64,000 bases of DNA from Alviniconcha marisindica (GCA_018857735.1 JABMCL010002749.1:511001-575000), one strand, 5' to 3'; counted from the first letter of the stretch, positions 10,341 through 23,388 are shown. Notes: generated by a model not told the origin, from the letters alone. Translations and numbers: made by a program.

Positions 10341-13300
10341 ATGGACACGCTTGCAGCTGATCGCGAGAAATTGAAGGAAATTAGGGCTTTATTAAAAGCC
10401 ACCGATATTTCAGACAAAGGTAAGATAGATTGTTTGGGTGAATTTGTTGTTGGCACAAGGTACCCGGTACCCAGGTACCCACTTTTGTTAGAAATTGTTT
10501 AGAATTAACGCTACTTGTCTGGCGTGCTTATTTCAGCGAACACGTGGTTTTAAAGTTTTTTGCAGTATTTGGGGGCCCAGATTTCAGGACACAGAGTCTG
10601 TTGATCAGATCTGGCGTCCTTGTTTCTTGGGAATCAAGAATGTATGTGCTGGTATTGCTGGCACAAGCCCTTCGACCATCGAAGGCTGTGGTGTAATTAA
10701 TACTAATACCGACACCAGTGACAGTAAATGAGTAATACTGTAGCCATAGGCATAGGTGATACTGATAGGGTGATAGGGATTGCGCAGCCAGACCATAGAG
10801 GTAATGGTACTAACTACTATTAACTATACACTTGTAGTTGTACAAATTTTGTAGAAGTTTGCAAGTCTGGCACAGATCTGCATCTGGATTGTACTACTAC
10901 TACTACTACAGTACTAGCACTAGTAGTAGTACTAGTACTGTACTAGTAGTAGTAACTAGTACTAGTACTGTACTAGTACTACAAGGGATGACCAGTCCAG
11001 TGCTGGTACAGCGTAAGCATACCGTCCACACTGAATGCCCTGTGGTATTTATGCTAATTTAATTATTTATACTATAGTAAAATATTATACACAGTCCATC
11101 TTTAAACTGGCTACTTTTATTTACAATATTACAATTATTACAATTTTAATTTTTTTTACTCTTCCCAAATCATTTATGATTTATTATCTGAAATGTTTTC
11201 ATAGAGAACTTGAGTCTTACTCTTGTGACTTAGAAGTTAGAGTTAAATGTCAAATTAAATGGGTATTTGGCTCATTTCGCTGTAGTGAAAGGGGGGTCAC
11301 AAGGTTAAATTTACTTTTTACTGAATACAATGAAGCGTTTCACAAGTAGCAGTGGTAAACTTCTCCTGTTTCACTTCAGTCAGTCACTGAATGCAGAATC
11401 AGTTTTGGGGTTTCTGTGAAAATAAAATTATTATTTAAAGAAAGTATGTAACTTCATTATTGTTATCTTCTTGTACTATTGCCCAAAGTCTTCATTGTAA
11501 CAAATATTTGGACACCAAACATGCTGCATTTTCTCAATAATAATTTAATACATTCTTTGTAAATTGTCAGATTACAGAACATTGTGGTAACAAAAATGCA
11601 TTATTGAAATATTGGAACATGCTTATTGCTATATGCCCACATGTGTGAACACTAATGTTTTTGTTAATTTTAGCAAAGACAGACCTCACCATGAAAACAA
11701 AGTTTCAGTTAGTACTATGTATAAAGGATGTTCTTTGGCTGTGAGGCATGCAGTTGGCAAGCTGTAAACAGGTACCTGTATACAACTGCAAGACAGTGTT
11801 GTTCTGGGAAGATATCTCTAGACAGAAGCATGACTCCATGAGACAGAGCGAGAGCTCTGAGTCTGAAAATAGAGCCTTTTCATTCTGATCAATGTCTGGA
11901 CATGTTAGTTGATTTGACCTCAGAATCATACTGAGCCATACTCACAGTCATAATGAGTCATATACCAGAGATGTTAATAACATTAATACAATAACAGTTT
12001 TAAATTTAACACTTAGCAGAAGCAATAAATGAAAGGACCTTAACTTTGGCTTAAGGGGTGAGGCAAAGAAGAGAACATACACACTCACACACATGCATGC
12101 ACGCACATGAGATAAATACTTTTAACCACCATGTAATTTTGCTTAATTAGTATGTGTGATTGTTACTGTTGGAACTGTTTGCTTTTTTAATTTTCAGATA
12201 AAAGAAAATTGAAAACGGTGAGGAAGAAGATAAAATTGCGTTTGAAGGCTGCCAAACAAGGTGGGTGAGCTTGCACACACACATGCACATATACACACAC
12301 ACATACACACATGATTTTAAGAGCGTTTGCTTGTTTTATTACTTTTATTTAAATGTGTATTTTTACAATGCATTGCTGTTTGTGTGTGTCTGTGCAGTTT
12401 CTTTGTTATCATGGGATCCTAAGATATGGGCTTGTCCATTAAGATAACAGATCATGTGACATAATATACTGACTGCATGTTATTTAATTTCAGATCTACC
12501 TTTAACAGAACCATAATTTTGAGACATTTATGGGGTTTTCACTTTCAGTCAAAACAGCAGCCTCCGAAGAGACCAATGGGTTTTTGTCAGAAGAGGCCAA
12601 GGAGACCCTGGGGAAAGAGGCCAGGGAGTCCGCAGGAGAGAGTGATGAGGAGGCCATGGGGGAAGAGTCAGAGGAGGCCACAGCGGATGGTGAGACAAAG
12701 GCAGAAGCAGACATGGCTCCTCAGTCACTGAGTGAGTTTTAATTTATGAATTAGGACACACTCACAGAGCTGTAGTTCTAACTTCTATAACTTAATCGTC
12801 CTGTTATGACTTGTCATGGTTGTCACTGTGCCAGCCTAGTTTTTAATCCAATCCATGTTTCTTTCTGCTTCCACCCTGTCATTCTTGCTCTGGATTTCTT
12901 AACATCCACCCCCCCTGTCACGAAATGCAGAAATGATACACACAATAAAAGACCCAGTAGTCCATGTCAGCAGTTGGTGGAGTATGCACTGTATGGAAAC
13001 ACTAAAAAGTAAAATCACCCAGCATGCAGCCCCCAAAAATGTGAAAATGCAGTTAGTCTTTCTGAGAGTGGAGAATAGAGCTATGTAAAGTTAGAGCTAA
13101 AAGTGATCAGTAATAATAGTACTGCATAAGGCCTCAGATTGGAGCTTCAGCTATGTAGATTGTGATACATCTTTGCATGTTATTGCTACATTGTATTGTT
13201 TCAGCATCAGAGACTGGGGAGCTGGACACAGCCTTTTCCTCGCTGGCGGATGTTGTATCAGACTTGACGCTGAAGGGCGTCGCAGACATGGGCTTCACCC

Positions 13301-16300
13301 ACATGACGGAGATCCAGGCTCGCGCCATCAGGCCACTGCTGGATGGGAGGTATAATGTCTCAATAAGTAAAGTGGGGGGGGGGGGGTGTGCAGGCAACAA
13401 ACCTTTGTTTGGGGCTTTTTTGAAAATTGTTTTTCACTCTTTCATAACTTCAAGAGTGGAGTAAAGTAATGTGGGGGGGGGGGGGGGGGGTCCACTCTTT
13501 TATAACTTACATTAATTTCCTTGTAAACTGTCATTGGGCAGAGACCTGATTCTTTAAAGGCACACTTTTAGGTGACTCCCACAGGTGATGCTTCCAAATA
13601 AGGCGTTTCCGAAAGTAATGAGGAATGGTGATGTGGAGCTTATCTGAAGCTAACAGGTACATGTCAGGGAAATACACAGCTGTGGATGTCCATAATTTTA
13701 TGTAAAGATGGGAGTTCTGATGTAACTTGAAAGAATGACACAACAGTCAAAATGATGTTACTCTGATGACTTTTGTAGAAAATAAGGACACGAAGAGTGG
13801 TGACTTAAGGTCAGTGTTGTTTATGCTTCCCTTTGCACCCCCCCCCCCCCCCCTGTCCCGGGCAAATATGTCATATGTGTCTCTGTGTTTTCTGCCTAGC
13901 AAGTGTTCTGTTTTTAGATGACAAATATCTCAGCTTGATATCCCTGACTTTGAACCAATTTTCATTCAGCCAACATCAACATCAAACTGCATTTTTTGGT
14001 GTCATCAGTATTATGTTCAAAATGCCATGTGCAAGGACCTGTGTGCCAAATTTCAGGCACATATTCTGCTGTGTTTTTGAAACTACTTAATCACTTGGAG
14101 GAAACCGTCAGATGTTTCGTAGTCAACTGTTTGAAATAAGTGAATTCATCACTCCTCTGTGTTGTTTATAGATTGCTTCAGTCTTTAAAACCTTTCTTTG
14201 TTGGGATATGGCGGGGAGGTGTCTTTCATATCCATGGGTGTTTTTTGTGGTCTGTGGTGTTGCGTGGCTTTCTCATGAGATGCTGGTGTACAGGGACCTA
14301 ATGGGAGCAGCCAAGACGGGCAGTGGCAAGACGCTGGCCTTCCTGATCCCGGCTGTGGAGCTGATGTACAAGATGAGGTTCATGCCCCGCAACGGCACCG
14401 GCTGCATCATTATCTCCCCAACCCGCGAGCTTTCCATGCAGACATTTGGCGTGCTGAAGGAGCTCCTGAAGTACCATCACCACACCTTCGGACTGGTCAT
14501 GGGCGGGGTCAACCGACACGATGAGGTCAAGAAGCTGAAGAAGGGCATCAACATTCTGGTGGCCACGCCCGGCCGCCTCCTGGATCACCTCCAGGTGAGT
14601 TGGCTGACTGCAGCCGTGGTGTACCAGTCGGTTTGCATGCATGTATATAGGCATGCATTTGAAATATACCATACATTGTTGTGCATATGTATACCCTTGG
14701 TATTATGCACATATGCATTATTATGTACACCATTGCATGCAAACAGATATGTACACATTTGCACACTAGCAGACACTCAAGCATTATGAGTGCATGCTTG
14801 TATACATGCATACATGCAAATACACATACATACACATGCATGCACAAACCCATACATGCATGCACACACATAACCATACGCACACACAAGCAATACACAC
14901 ATGCACATCAACCAACCATACCACACACCTCTAGTTTTAAATTTTCATGAATGTTGCATTGCAGAACACAGAAGGTTTCATGTTCAAGAATATGGCGTGT
15001 CTGATCATCGATGAGGCAGACCGGATTCTAGACTTGGGCTTTGAGGAGGAGATGCAGCAGATTATACGTCTTCTGCCCAGTGAGTGCTGTTATTGTTTTT
15101 GGGGTAGTTCTTTGAGGTTTTGTAATTGTTGTTCTGTTTTGTTTATTTGTTGTCAGGTCTTATTTGTTTTGTTGTTGTCTGGGGGATGTCCACTTGTTTT
15201 GTTACAGTCAGACTGCCAGCCCTAAAGGGGGGGGGGGGGGGGGGAAGCAACTGCAATATCATCACTGTCCAGATTCTTGGGTCCTAATTTAACTAGAATA
15301 TTGCCAGGGCAGCAGCTTTAAACCAAGTTGGATCCGATTTGCAGAGGCATGTAGCATGGGCTAGGTTCCTAAAGGTGTCAGAAACCTGGACAGGTAATAA
15401 TGTATTCATTAGAAAGATCACACACAGTTGGCTGTGTGTAAACTAGGGTATGCTCTCTGATTTTGAAATTGAATGGGAGTCATCAAGTTCAAATGGTTGA
15501 AGGGGTTGAGATTTTCTGCTCAGACTGATGCAGCATTGATTTAATAACTTGGTACCTAACTTTTGCCCAACGAAGATGAGCTGACTTTCCAGCAAGTGGG
15601 TGAAGAAAAGGGAAATGAGCTGTGTTTGTTTGTCTGCAGAGAAGCGCCAGACCATGCTGTTTTCAGCGACACCCACCCAGAAGACAGAGGCTTTGGCCCG
15701 AGTGTCGCTGAAGAAACGACCCATGTACGTGGGTGTGGATGACGCTAAGAAGGAGGCAACTGTGGAGGGGTTGGAACAGGTGGGCCAAATGTGTTGCTGA
15801 ATGTTGTCCATGACAGATTAAAACATTGTAAAGGCTCAAAATTTCAAGTATGGTGAAAATGCATTCTAAGAATTCAGCATTTTTCCCAATACATTCATTT
15901 TCCAAATTGAGGATTTTTAGTGGTCTGTGAATACTGTCAGTGAAACAGATGTCCACACTGGCGGTTTTCTGTTGAAAATAGGTGAGCTGCTTGTCTCCAC
16001 ACCCCCCCCCCCCCTTCCCCATGCATTTCATCTGAAATGATGGCTTACAAGTGTTTGTTTTACAAAGCATCCCTCTTAACTTATTTTAGGGAACTGGCAC
16101 CATAATTATATCACAGAGAATAAATGTGTAGTAAGATGCAGAAAGTGTCGTGGTTACAGACAAATGTGTTCCTGTAAAAACTCTGAACTCTTTTTTTGAT
16201 TCATCACAATGAGCAAGGAAGATATGTAACCCAACTTGCATGTTTATCATGAGTCCAGTGCCTTAAAAAAAAAAAAGTGGCTTGCAAGGTTTTTGGCATC

Positions 16301-19300
16301 ATTTTTAACAGAAATAGTGACAGTATTTTCTATAGCTTTGAGGTGTTCACAGAAGATTAATAAATTAGTAGGTCTTGAAAATCTCAACAAGAAAACAAAA
16401 TTGACTAACAGTTTTAATTGGCCATCGACATTATCTAGGATGTGTGACACATTTATGGAGACATGTTGACTGTTGTCCCATGTTTATGTGGCTGATGTTG
16501 ATGGAGACACGTTGACTGTTGTCCATGTTTACGTGGCTGATGTTGACTGTTGTCCCATGTTTATGTGGCTGATGTTGATGGAGACACTGACTGTTGTCCC
16601 ATGTTTATGTGGCTGATGTTGATGGAGACACGTTGACTGTTGTCCATGTTTACGTGGCTGATGTTGACTGTTGACCCATGTTTATGTGGCTGATGGTGAT
16701 GGAGACACTTTGACTGTTGTCCCATGTTTATGTGGCTGATGTTGATGGAGACACTTTGTTGTCCAATGTTTATTTGGCTGATGTTGATGGAGACATGTTG
16801 ACTGTTGTCCCATGTTTATGTGGTTGATGTTGATGGAGACATGTTGACTGTTGTCCAGTGTTTATGTGGCTGATGTTGATGGAGACATGTTGTCCATGTT
16901 TATGTGGCTGATGTTGATGGAGACATGTTGACTGTTGTCCCATGTTTATGTGGCTGATGTTGATGGAGACATGTTGACTGTTGTTCCATATTTATGTGGC
17001 TGATGTTGATGGAGACATGTTAATAATAATAATGTGCATTTATCAATGCCCTGAATGCTTACATGATACATATTAACCTAAATATGATATTCTATACACT
17101 TGTAGAGCACAGTTGTCCCATTTTTATTGGCTGATGTTGATGGAGACATGTTGACTGTTGTCCCATGTTTATGTGGCTGATGTTGTTCCATGCTGGTGTG
17201 CAGGGCTTTGTGGTGTGTCCCCCGGAGAAGAGGTTTCTGCTCCTGTTCACATTCCTAAAGAAGAACCGCAGGAAGAAGATCATGGTCTTCTTCAGCAGTT
17301 GCATGGCTGTCAAGTTTTTCAACGAATTGTTAAACTACATTGACATTCCTGTCATGTGTATTCATGTGAGTTGATCTTTGTGCATGGAAGGAAAGAAGGA
17401 AGTTGGATTTTCAGGGTGAAATTCATGCTAGGTTTTTTTCTTCAGTTTCCATAATTATACAATACCCACCTTGTGTTCCCTTTTTCCTCTCTCTCCCATC
17501 TCCTCATCTGTCTTCCCCATCTCCATCTCTCTGCCTTCCCCATCTCTGCCTCTCTCTCTTTGTGTCAGTCTCCTAAGTCTCTCTCTCATGTCTGAACATG
17601 GAAGTGTTTACCAGTGTACTCACACAAATTCTGTTATCCTTAAGACATCAAAGAGTGAGGGAATCTCCATGGTTGATATGCTGATGCAGGAGAATAACGA
17701 GAGGTGAATGAAGCAGTGAGGCTGAATCAGATAAGGTGTGTTCCTTTTCGTGGTAGTTTTAGAGTAGCAGAACCCGGTCAAAGTTAAGGCTCACCCTAGT
17801 CACAGACTGCGTTATTGTTGTTAATGTGTGTTTGCATGCTGTTTTCAGGGGAAGCAGAAGCAAGCGAAACGGTCACAGACGTTCTTCCAGTTCTGCAATG
17901 CCACTGACGGCATTCTGCTGTGTACAGACGTGGCAGCCAGAGGGTTGGACATCCCACAAGTCGACTGGATCGTTCAGTATGACCCGCCCGATGAGACAAA
18001 GGTTAGTGTTCATGATTAGTGATTGGATCATTCAGTATGACCTGCCCGATGAGACAAAGGTCTGTGTTCATGATTAGTGATTGGATCATACAGTGTGACC
18101 CGCCCAATGAGACAAAGGTCAGTGTTCATGATTAGTGATTGGATCATTCAGTGTAACTCTAAATAAGACAAATCGTGATTGGATCATTCCTGGTGACCTA
18201 CCTGATGAGAAAACATCCCAGACTGGATCTGTCAGTATGACCGACCTTAATGGGTGTCCTGGGTTGGATAATTCAGTATGACCTGTCTGATGAGACAAAA
18301 GTTAGTGTCTAAGATTTTATCATTCAGTATGACCTGCCCAGGGAGACAAAAATGAAAACTCAAACACTGACAACAGCTAGCACATCAAAAAGAAAAAAGA
18401 CACCAAATACAGCTGACTCCCAAAATACAGTCTAAGTTAATGATGATTTTTGTTTGTTCTCCCTTCATTGCTGACAGGAGTACATCCACCGCGTGGGGCG
18501 CACAGCTCGAGGGGAGGGGGGCAGCGGAAAAGCACTCCTGCTCTTGCAGCCACAGGAGCTCGGGTTTCTCATGTACCTGAGGAGGGCAAAGGTGCAACTG
18601 AACGAATTTGAGTTCAGCTGGGCCAAGGTGGCCAACATCCAATCCCAGGTTGGTGCATTTGAAGTAGTCGCAGTAGTTCATGCATGTTGTGTGAGTGTGT
18701 TACCAAAGATGAGCACAAGTTTAGAGGATGTCCCAAATGCTTCTTTTTCATGCCTGATTCCAATTATTTATTTTTATCATTAATCCGTTAGCAAGAAATT
18801 CGGGGCAACTTTGTTGGGTAAGGCTATGGCAATTGCAAGAGCAGTTACTACCCATTTTTAGTTGGGTAAGGCTATGGCAATTGCAAGAGCAGTTGCTACC
18901 CATTTTTAGTTGGGTAAGGCTATAGCAATAGCAAGAGCAGTTGCTACCCATGTTTAGTTGGGTAAGGCTATGGCAATTGCAAGAGCAGCTGCTACCCATT
19001 CCTACCAATGTGTGCAGTATTTCTGTGTGTCCAGCCAATATTTGTGTTGTTTGATCAACACACAGACGTTGATGCATGTGATTGTGGACAGGGGCTGTAC
19101 AAACACCATAGGAGAATCTGTACTGAAGGTCGAAGACAATTCCTCACCACATGGGGGAATCAAACCCATGTCGGTACTGCCCCAGGCTTTTCAGTCCGAC
19201 GCACTACTAACTGAGCCATCCGGCCCCTTGTAGGGACACGTTTTGATGAAAACTAGTCAAAAGGTTGTAGCCATGTCTCATTGAAAAACATCCAGCCCTT

Positions 19301-20153
19301 TGTTCCTGAGGGTAGGCAGAGGTATTGTGGCAGTTTATGATGAAGTTAATCAGTCTGGAGGAGCAGAAAAAAAAGATCAAATGGAGGGAAATAAAATCAT
19401 GAATTCATTCTTTCTGTATGTTGGGTTCTTTTGTGGATTTTTCTTTGCTGGACAACTCACAGCTGATTATTTCATACAAAAGTTCAGGCAAGCCCTTGGA
19501 GGCAACTGTAAACTGTTATCCAGGTCATGCTTTGTTTGATATCTCCTTACAGCTGGAACTGCTGATCAGCAAGAACTACTTCCTGCACAAGAGTGCGCAG
19601 GAAGCATACAAAGGGTTTGTGAGAGCCTACGCCAGCCACAAGGAGAAGCGGCTGTTTGATGTGGAGAAGTTGGACCTCAAGGCAGTGGCCAAGTCCTTCG
19701 GATTCTCTGTGCCACCCTATGTTGACCTCAGTATCCTTTTCTTGCATCTGGTTGTCGTTGCAACGTTTATTTCTATGGCAGGTTGCGGGGTTTTGTGAAC
19801 AGATAGGTGTTCAAAAGATGGGTTTCAAATGTTGTAAAGGATCCACACATACATACACCACTACCACAACACAGCACACCATTCCACACACCGTACCACG
19901 CACATCACACTACACACACATAAACAGATAGAGACACAGAGAGAATACACTATACGCACACATACAAATACATGCATGCATGCTGCACACATATGCACAA
20001 GAGGTTGAAAGAGCAATGAAGCCGGCATTGTATGTTCCCTGTGTTGGAGTGGGTTTGCCTTAACCAGCATCAGACGTCCACAGCCGCAAAAAGAAGGAGA
20101 AGGGCGCTGGCTACCAGTCCTCACGGACAAAGAACTTCAAACGCAGAGGCTGA
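10341..20153 (+). CDS. DDX18: ATP-dependent RNA helicase DDX18 (Has1 family), 589 aa
   Basis: Twelve coding exons: 10341-10419, 12198-12260, 12549-12731, 13205-13349, 14294-14594, 14965-15079, 15640-15779, 17204-17365, 17849-18001, 18478-18648, 19553-19730 and 20074-20153. Phases agree throughout and the sum is 1770 nt with TGA. DEAD-box motifs appear in order: Q motif GFTHMTEIQ (about 138-146), Walker [10 protein letters not shown] (162-170), [22 protein letters not shown] (273-276), SAT (304-306), [14 protein letters not shown], and HRVGRTARG (451-459). The tail RVxxxEFEFSW-like block and [20 protein letters not shown] match DDX18/Has1 specifically. Has1-type helicases work in the nucleolus on 60S and 40S pre-ribosome maturation. 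The N-terminal acidic/basic extension is shorter than in human DDX18 (670 aa). The lysine/arginine-rich C-terminus ends NFKRRG. Exon 2 has an alternative donor 4 nt downstream that would break the frame. Introns 7 and 9 carry unusual tandem repeats, described separately. Confidence 0.93.
10892..10985. repeat. ACT/AGT quasi-palindromic repeat in DDX18 intron 1
   Basis: Short tandem units of ACT on one side and AGT on the other alternate with ACTAGTACTAGTACTGTAC blocks. Much of the segment is therefore self-complementary and could form a hairpin. Confidence 0.8.
13374..13386. repeat. poly-G tract, 13 nt
   Basis: G run 25 nt beyond the donor of DDX18 exon 4. A related segment with an 18-nt G run follows at 13473-13490, and similar sequence (ACTCTTT, ATAACTT) flanks both. 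Confidence 0.85.
13473..13490. repeat. poly-G tract, 18 nt
   Basis: Uninterrupted G run in DDX18 intron 4. Confidence 0.9.
13838..13853. repeat. poly-C tract, about 16 nt
   Basis: Uninterrupted C run in DDX18 intron 4. Confidence 0.9.
15227..15244. repeat. poly-G tract, 18 nt
   Basis: Uninterrupted G run in DDX18 intron 6. Confidence 0.9.
16455..17185 (+). repeat. 46-bp minisatellite filling the 3' end of DDX18 intron 7
   Basis: More than a dozen imperfect copies of a unit built from GTTGATGGAGACATGTTGAC, TGTTGTCCCATG and TTTATGTGGCTGAT. Some copies are shortened. The array is interrupted at about 17022-17108 by an inserted piece starting TAATAATAATAATGTGCATT. The last copy stops within about 20 nt of the acceptor of exon 8 (17203). 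Confidence 0.92.
17963..18350 (+). repeat. 58-bp tandem array derived from the 3' end of DDX18 exon 9 and its donor
   Basis: Unit 1 (17963-18020) is the last 39 nt of exon 9 plus the first 19 nt of intron 9. Units 2 (18021-18078) and 3 (18079-18136) repeat it with few changes, including AAAG followed by GTCTGT or GTCAGT at the donor position. About five more diverged partial copies follow to about 18350. Each full copy would read DWI.QYD.P.ETK, then a stop in the next 20 nt. Confidence 0.92.
18814..19003 (+). repeat. 48-bp minisatellite, four copies, DDX18 intron 10
   Basis: Copies start TTGGGTAAGGCTAT at 18814, 18862, 18910 and 18958, each containing GCAAGAGCAG and CTACCCAT. Confidence 0.93.
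19090..19228 (-). mobile_element. tRNA-derived SINE, minus strand, in DDX18 intron 10
   Basis: Read on the minus strand, the head at about 19228 has the tRNA-like pattern GCCGGATGGCTCAGTTAGTA (A box), then GTCGGACT, and a B box GGTTTGATTCCC at about 19153-19166. These are the internal RNA polymerase III promoter elements, and the layout is close to a lysine-type tRNA. It cannot fold into a good mature tRNA anticodon arm, so a SINE head is the better reading. The lower-coordinate end is not defined. Confidence 0.65.
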
Positions 20154-23100
20154 GGTCAGTGGAAAAAAAATCATTTACCAGACTGCTGGCCTGAACTTTG
20201 ATGCCAGACAATCTTCTCAGTTGACTGCCAGCATTTGAATAAAAAAGAATATATCAAAACAGAACTTTTTTAGTTGGGCAACACAAAACATTTTGGCATA
20301 TGCTCAACTGCCATGTATGATAGATTTTTTTCTCTGCCTTTTCATCATTTTGATTTTCATACCATAATCGTTTGTCCATTGCCAGGACAGAGGTATCTGT
20401 GCCAATGTACTAGAAATGTGCCTGCTTTTTTGTGTTGCCCTATTAAAAAAAAGCAATTTTTCTTTTGCTTTAAAACGGTTAAAAGTCAAACTTGATTTCT
20501 GGAGTTTCAGTCTCTGACAATTACTGTGCACTGGAAAAAAAACTTGTTTCCCTCTTGTGCAACAGGGCTTTATGGCTGCTTTTAGGGAAATTCAGAGATG
20601 CTGCATATAAGTGGAATAAATAATGATGAGGCTGGTGACAGCGGCTGGAGCAAAGGAAGAACTGCAGAGATGTTTGTCGCCTGTGATCATTTTTTTCTCT
20701 CGCAGATTTCAGTCAAATAAACGTCTCCAGTTCTACAAGACCCAAGAGTTGGTGTGAAAAGGGTGGTTTGGAGACAGTTGGCGTTGATAGCAGATGATAT
20801 GGATCAGTTGTGAACTGGACATTTGCCACAAATGCCAAACATGTTGCATTTTTTTTAAGAGAATGTTTTTCATTTGAAATATTTCTGCATCTTAAAAGTG
20901 TCAACCTTATTCATTTAAATGAGTTTGATTCACAAACTTTCACATGTTTTGCTGTACTCTTAAGTGCATTTCATTGTTTTATGTTGCAGGTCAAAACATC
21001 AGAGAAGCATGACTGCGAGTGATCAGTTGTTTGGCGTGTGAATGCAAGTCATGGAAATGTGTTCAGGTGTTGCCGCAAGAGTGACTGATTAGCATTTTCT
21101 CTCAAGTACTGGAAACTTAAACTGTTATTCTGCCTCCATCTTCAAATCTCCAGAGTCCACTGGCTGTGGGGATCCTGACGCTGATGGTCATCGCAATGTT
21201 CTGCAGCATCACTAAGACAACCCAAAAGTTGTCTGAAGTCCAGACTATTTATGTGATAGCCTCCAAATGCTTCTACCACTGTTACAGCAGTTTTAGGAAG
21301 TCATTGTCAGTTTCACATGCCATTTTAGTCTAAGTTAGCTTTCAAGCAGATGTCAATGTGACTCATGATTTGTACTTTGTGTTTGCAAGCCCACACTTGT
21401 GGCTTGTGTTAAGTCTGTGCTTTGTGACTTCTGTTTGTGCATCTGTACTGTCATTTGTGCTGTTGTTAATTTTTGTTGCTAGTGTTTGTATGCATCATTT
21501 GATGACTAGCATGTGTACTTTTTGACTAGTATGTGTACATCTGTACTTGAATGGTAATGGACATTTCTGTAGCACCATACCTATTTAAAAAACAAAGCAA
21601 GAAAGGGCCCATGCAGAGGCCAGCTATAGGACAATGTGGCATGTACAATTCTGACACAGACATAGGGGAAATAGGACACTGGTTCAGTCAGTTTGTTGGT
21701 AGTGTGTGCATCAGCTGTGACCATCATCTCTCTCCTCGCTGTGAACTGAAAGCAGCATACACACCTGGTGACTAGGGAGAATGTGTGCACAAGGTTCTAC
21801 TTGCAGCAAGCTTGTCAAGAAGTCATCAGCATCACAAGCAATGTGCTTTGTGAACTCATGTGGTACATTAATACTAGAAAATCATGCAGCCCTTTCACAG
21901 TATTTGATTAGATAGGTGATCACCTGTTTAAACAAATAGGTTCAGTCTTGACTGTTATATCAAGGTTATACATCATATCAAGGTTCATTTCTCTATTTTT
22001 TGTGTACGTCTTTTCTGATGCAGTTTGAATAAAGGTTACATTGGAAACCCCCATATGTAAAACTGATGTCATAGTGTCCCAATACCATGCCCATCACCTT
22101 TTAATAAAACTTGAAAATAGCTCACACTGCTGTCCATCTCTGCAGAACGATTGATGGTTTCAGTGTAATGTTGAAGGCACATGGACAACACGAGTATGTA
22201 CCTATGATGCGCATGCTTTGTCACTGGTTGCTGTTGGTCTTGGACCTCTGGGAGTACTTGTCAGATGATGAGAATGTCACTGTGGTGTTGAGCAAATGGA
22301 AATAAATACTGTACTGTACAACTAACAGCAGACTTTGAGTCGAATAAATCTTCATAACTGGTGTATGGATATACGCTGCGTTTCTTTCATTTCAGTTTGC
22401 ACTCCTCTTTTCTAAAAGATATCCACATTGAGACCTTTTTAACAGCAGCTTATCTATGCACAAACATGTGACAAGTTCTTGCACAGCAGTGCACATTTGT
22501 CAGTATCTAACCATGGATGTTACCAAAACACTCCTACCTTCTGGTAGACTTTAAAGAGTACAAAATGTAGCTCACAGAGCTTCAAAATCATGTTCCCATT
22601 TTGCGCTCACTCCACTGGCTGCCTAATGTTCAGTAATGTTGTCTGCAGATGGTGAAAAAATTTTTGCCACAAGCTGGAAAGTTTGTCATCAAATAATTAT
22701 CAAATTAGACTGCTTAAAAAGAAACCTGCTGCTAACCACAAAGCAACTGACAGAAGGCACCAGACATTTACACACCAATAATTTTGTCTGAAATTGTGTG
22801 CACAACCTCTATATTAACTGCTGTCAGACATATAAAATGTTACTCTCCTGCCTAGGAGTAAAAACATCCCACTTTGTAATTGTGTTTCACAAGTGGCGAT
22901 CAATTGCTCAGCTTATGAGGTGGCAAAGCCCTACTTCTTCAATCGTGGATTACACGCATCAATCTTTGGGGCACCACTTCCAGCACAATTACTGCCATCT
23001 TTATTTTACGATCTGTACTACAAGTTATTTTCCTTTACCAACACTTTCTGGAATATTTGGAGTCTTGCATACTCCTAGCAGTAATACTGTACCAACTGGA

Positions 23101-23382
23101 TATCAGAATGTGCCACAGTGCCTTTAAGAAATGGACCCCGTTTATGTGAATTCAAAAATATAACCCCTCTCTGACCAATACCCCATGTTGCCTTTACTGG
23201 TCATGGTTGACCAGACATTAAATACCAACTGCCTCTCCCTCCTGTGCAGTCAACATCATTTGACTGTATCAAAATACTTCACAACTGGCACAATTGTTTT
23301 ACACCCAAAAGCAGGCAACCACTCGCATTCTTCCAACCCATATGACACTCTTTAACATGAATGTACCTTCTTTCCCCAGTAG
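20154..23382. other. Convergent intergenic region between DDX18 and RPS4
   Basis: Holds the DDX18 3' untranslated region and ordinary AT-rich sequence. The small open frames here show no family resemblance or splice context. A short fragment near 21549 (GGTAATGGACATTTCTGTAG) resembles the ATAATGG-start dispersed elements elsewhere in the window. Confidence 0.6.
20615..20620 (+). terminator. Candidate DDX18 polyadenylation signal AATAAA
   Basis: AATAAA about 460 nt past the DDX18 stop codon. Other AATAAA hexamers occur further on, so the true cleavage site is uncertain. Confidence 0.35.
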
Positions 23383-23388
23383 TTTATT
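23383..23388 (-). terminator. RPS4 polyadenylation signal AATAAA
   Basis: TTTATT on the plus strand, which is AATAAA on the gene strand, 71 nt past the RPS4 stop. A short 3' untranslated region is typical of ribosomal protein genes. Confidence 0.7.

Noticed and set aside
14548..14950. Overlapping frames rich in Cys/His/Met/Val beyond DDX18 exon 5
   Set aside because: They arise from CATGCA/CACATA-rich low-complexity intron sequence.
19153..19228. Functional tRNA gene on the minus strand
   Set aside because: A and B boxes are present, but the anticodon arm and acceptor pairing are poor; a SINE head fits better.
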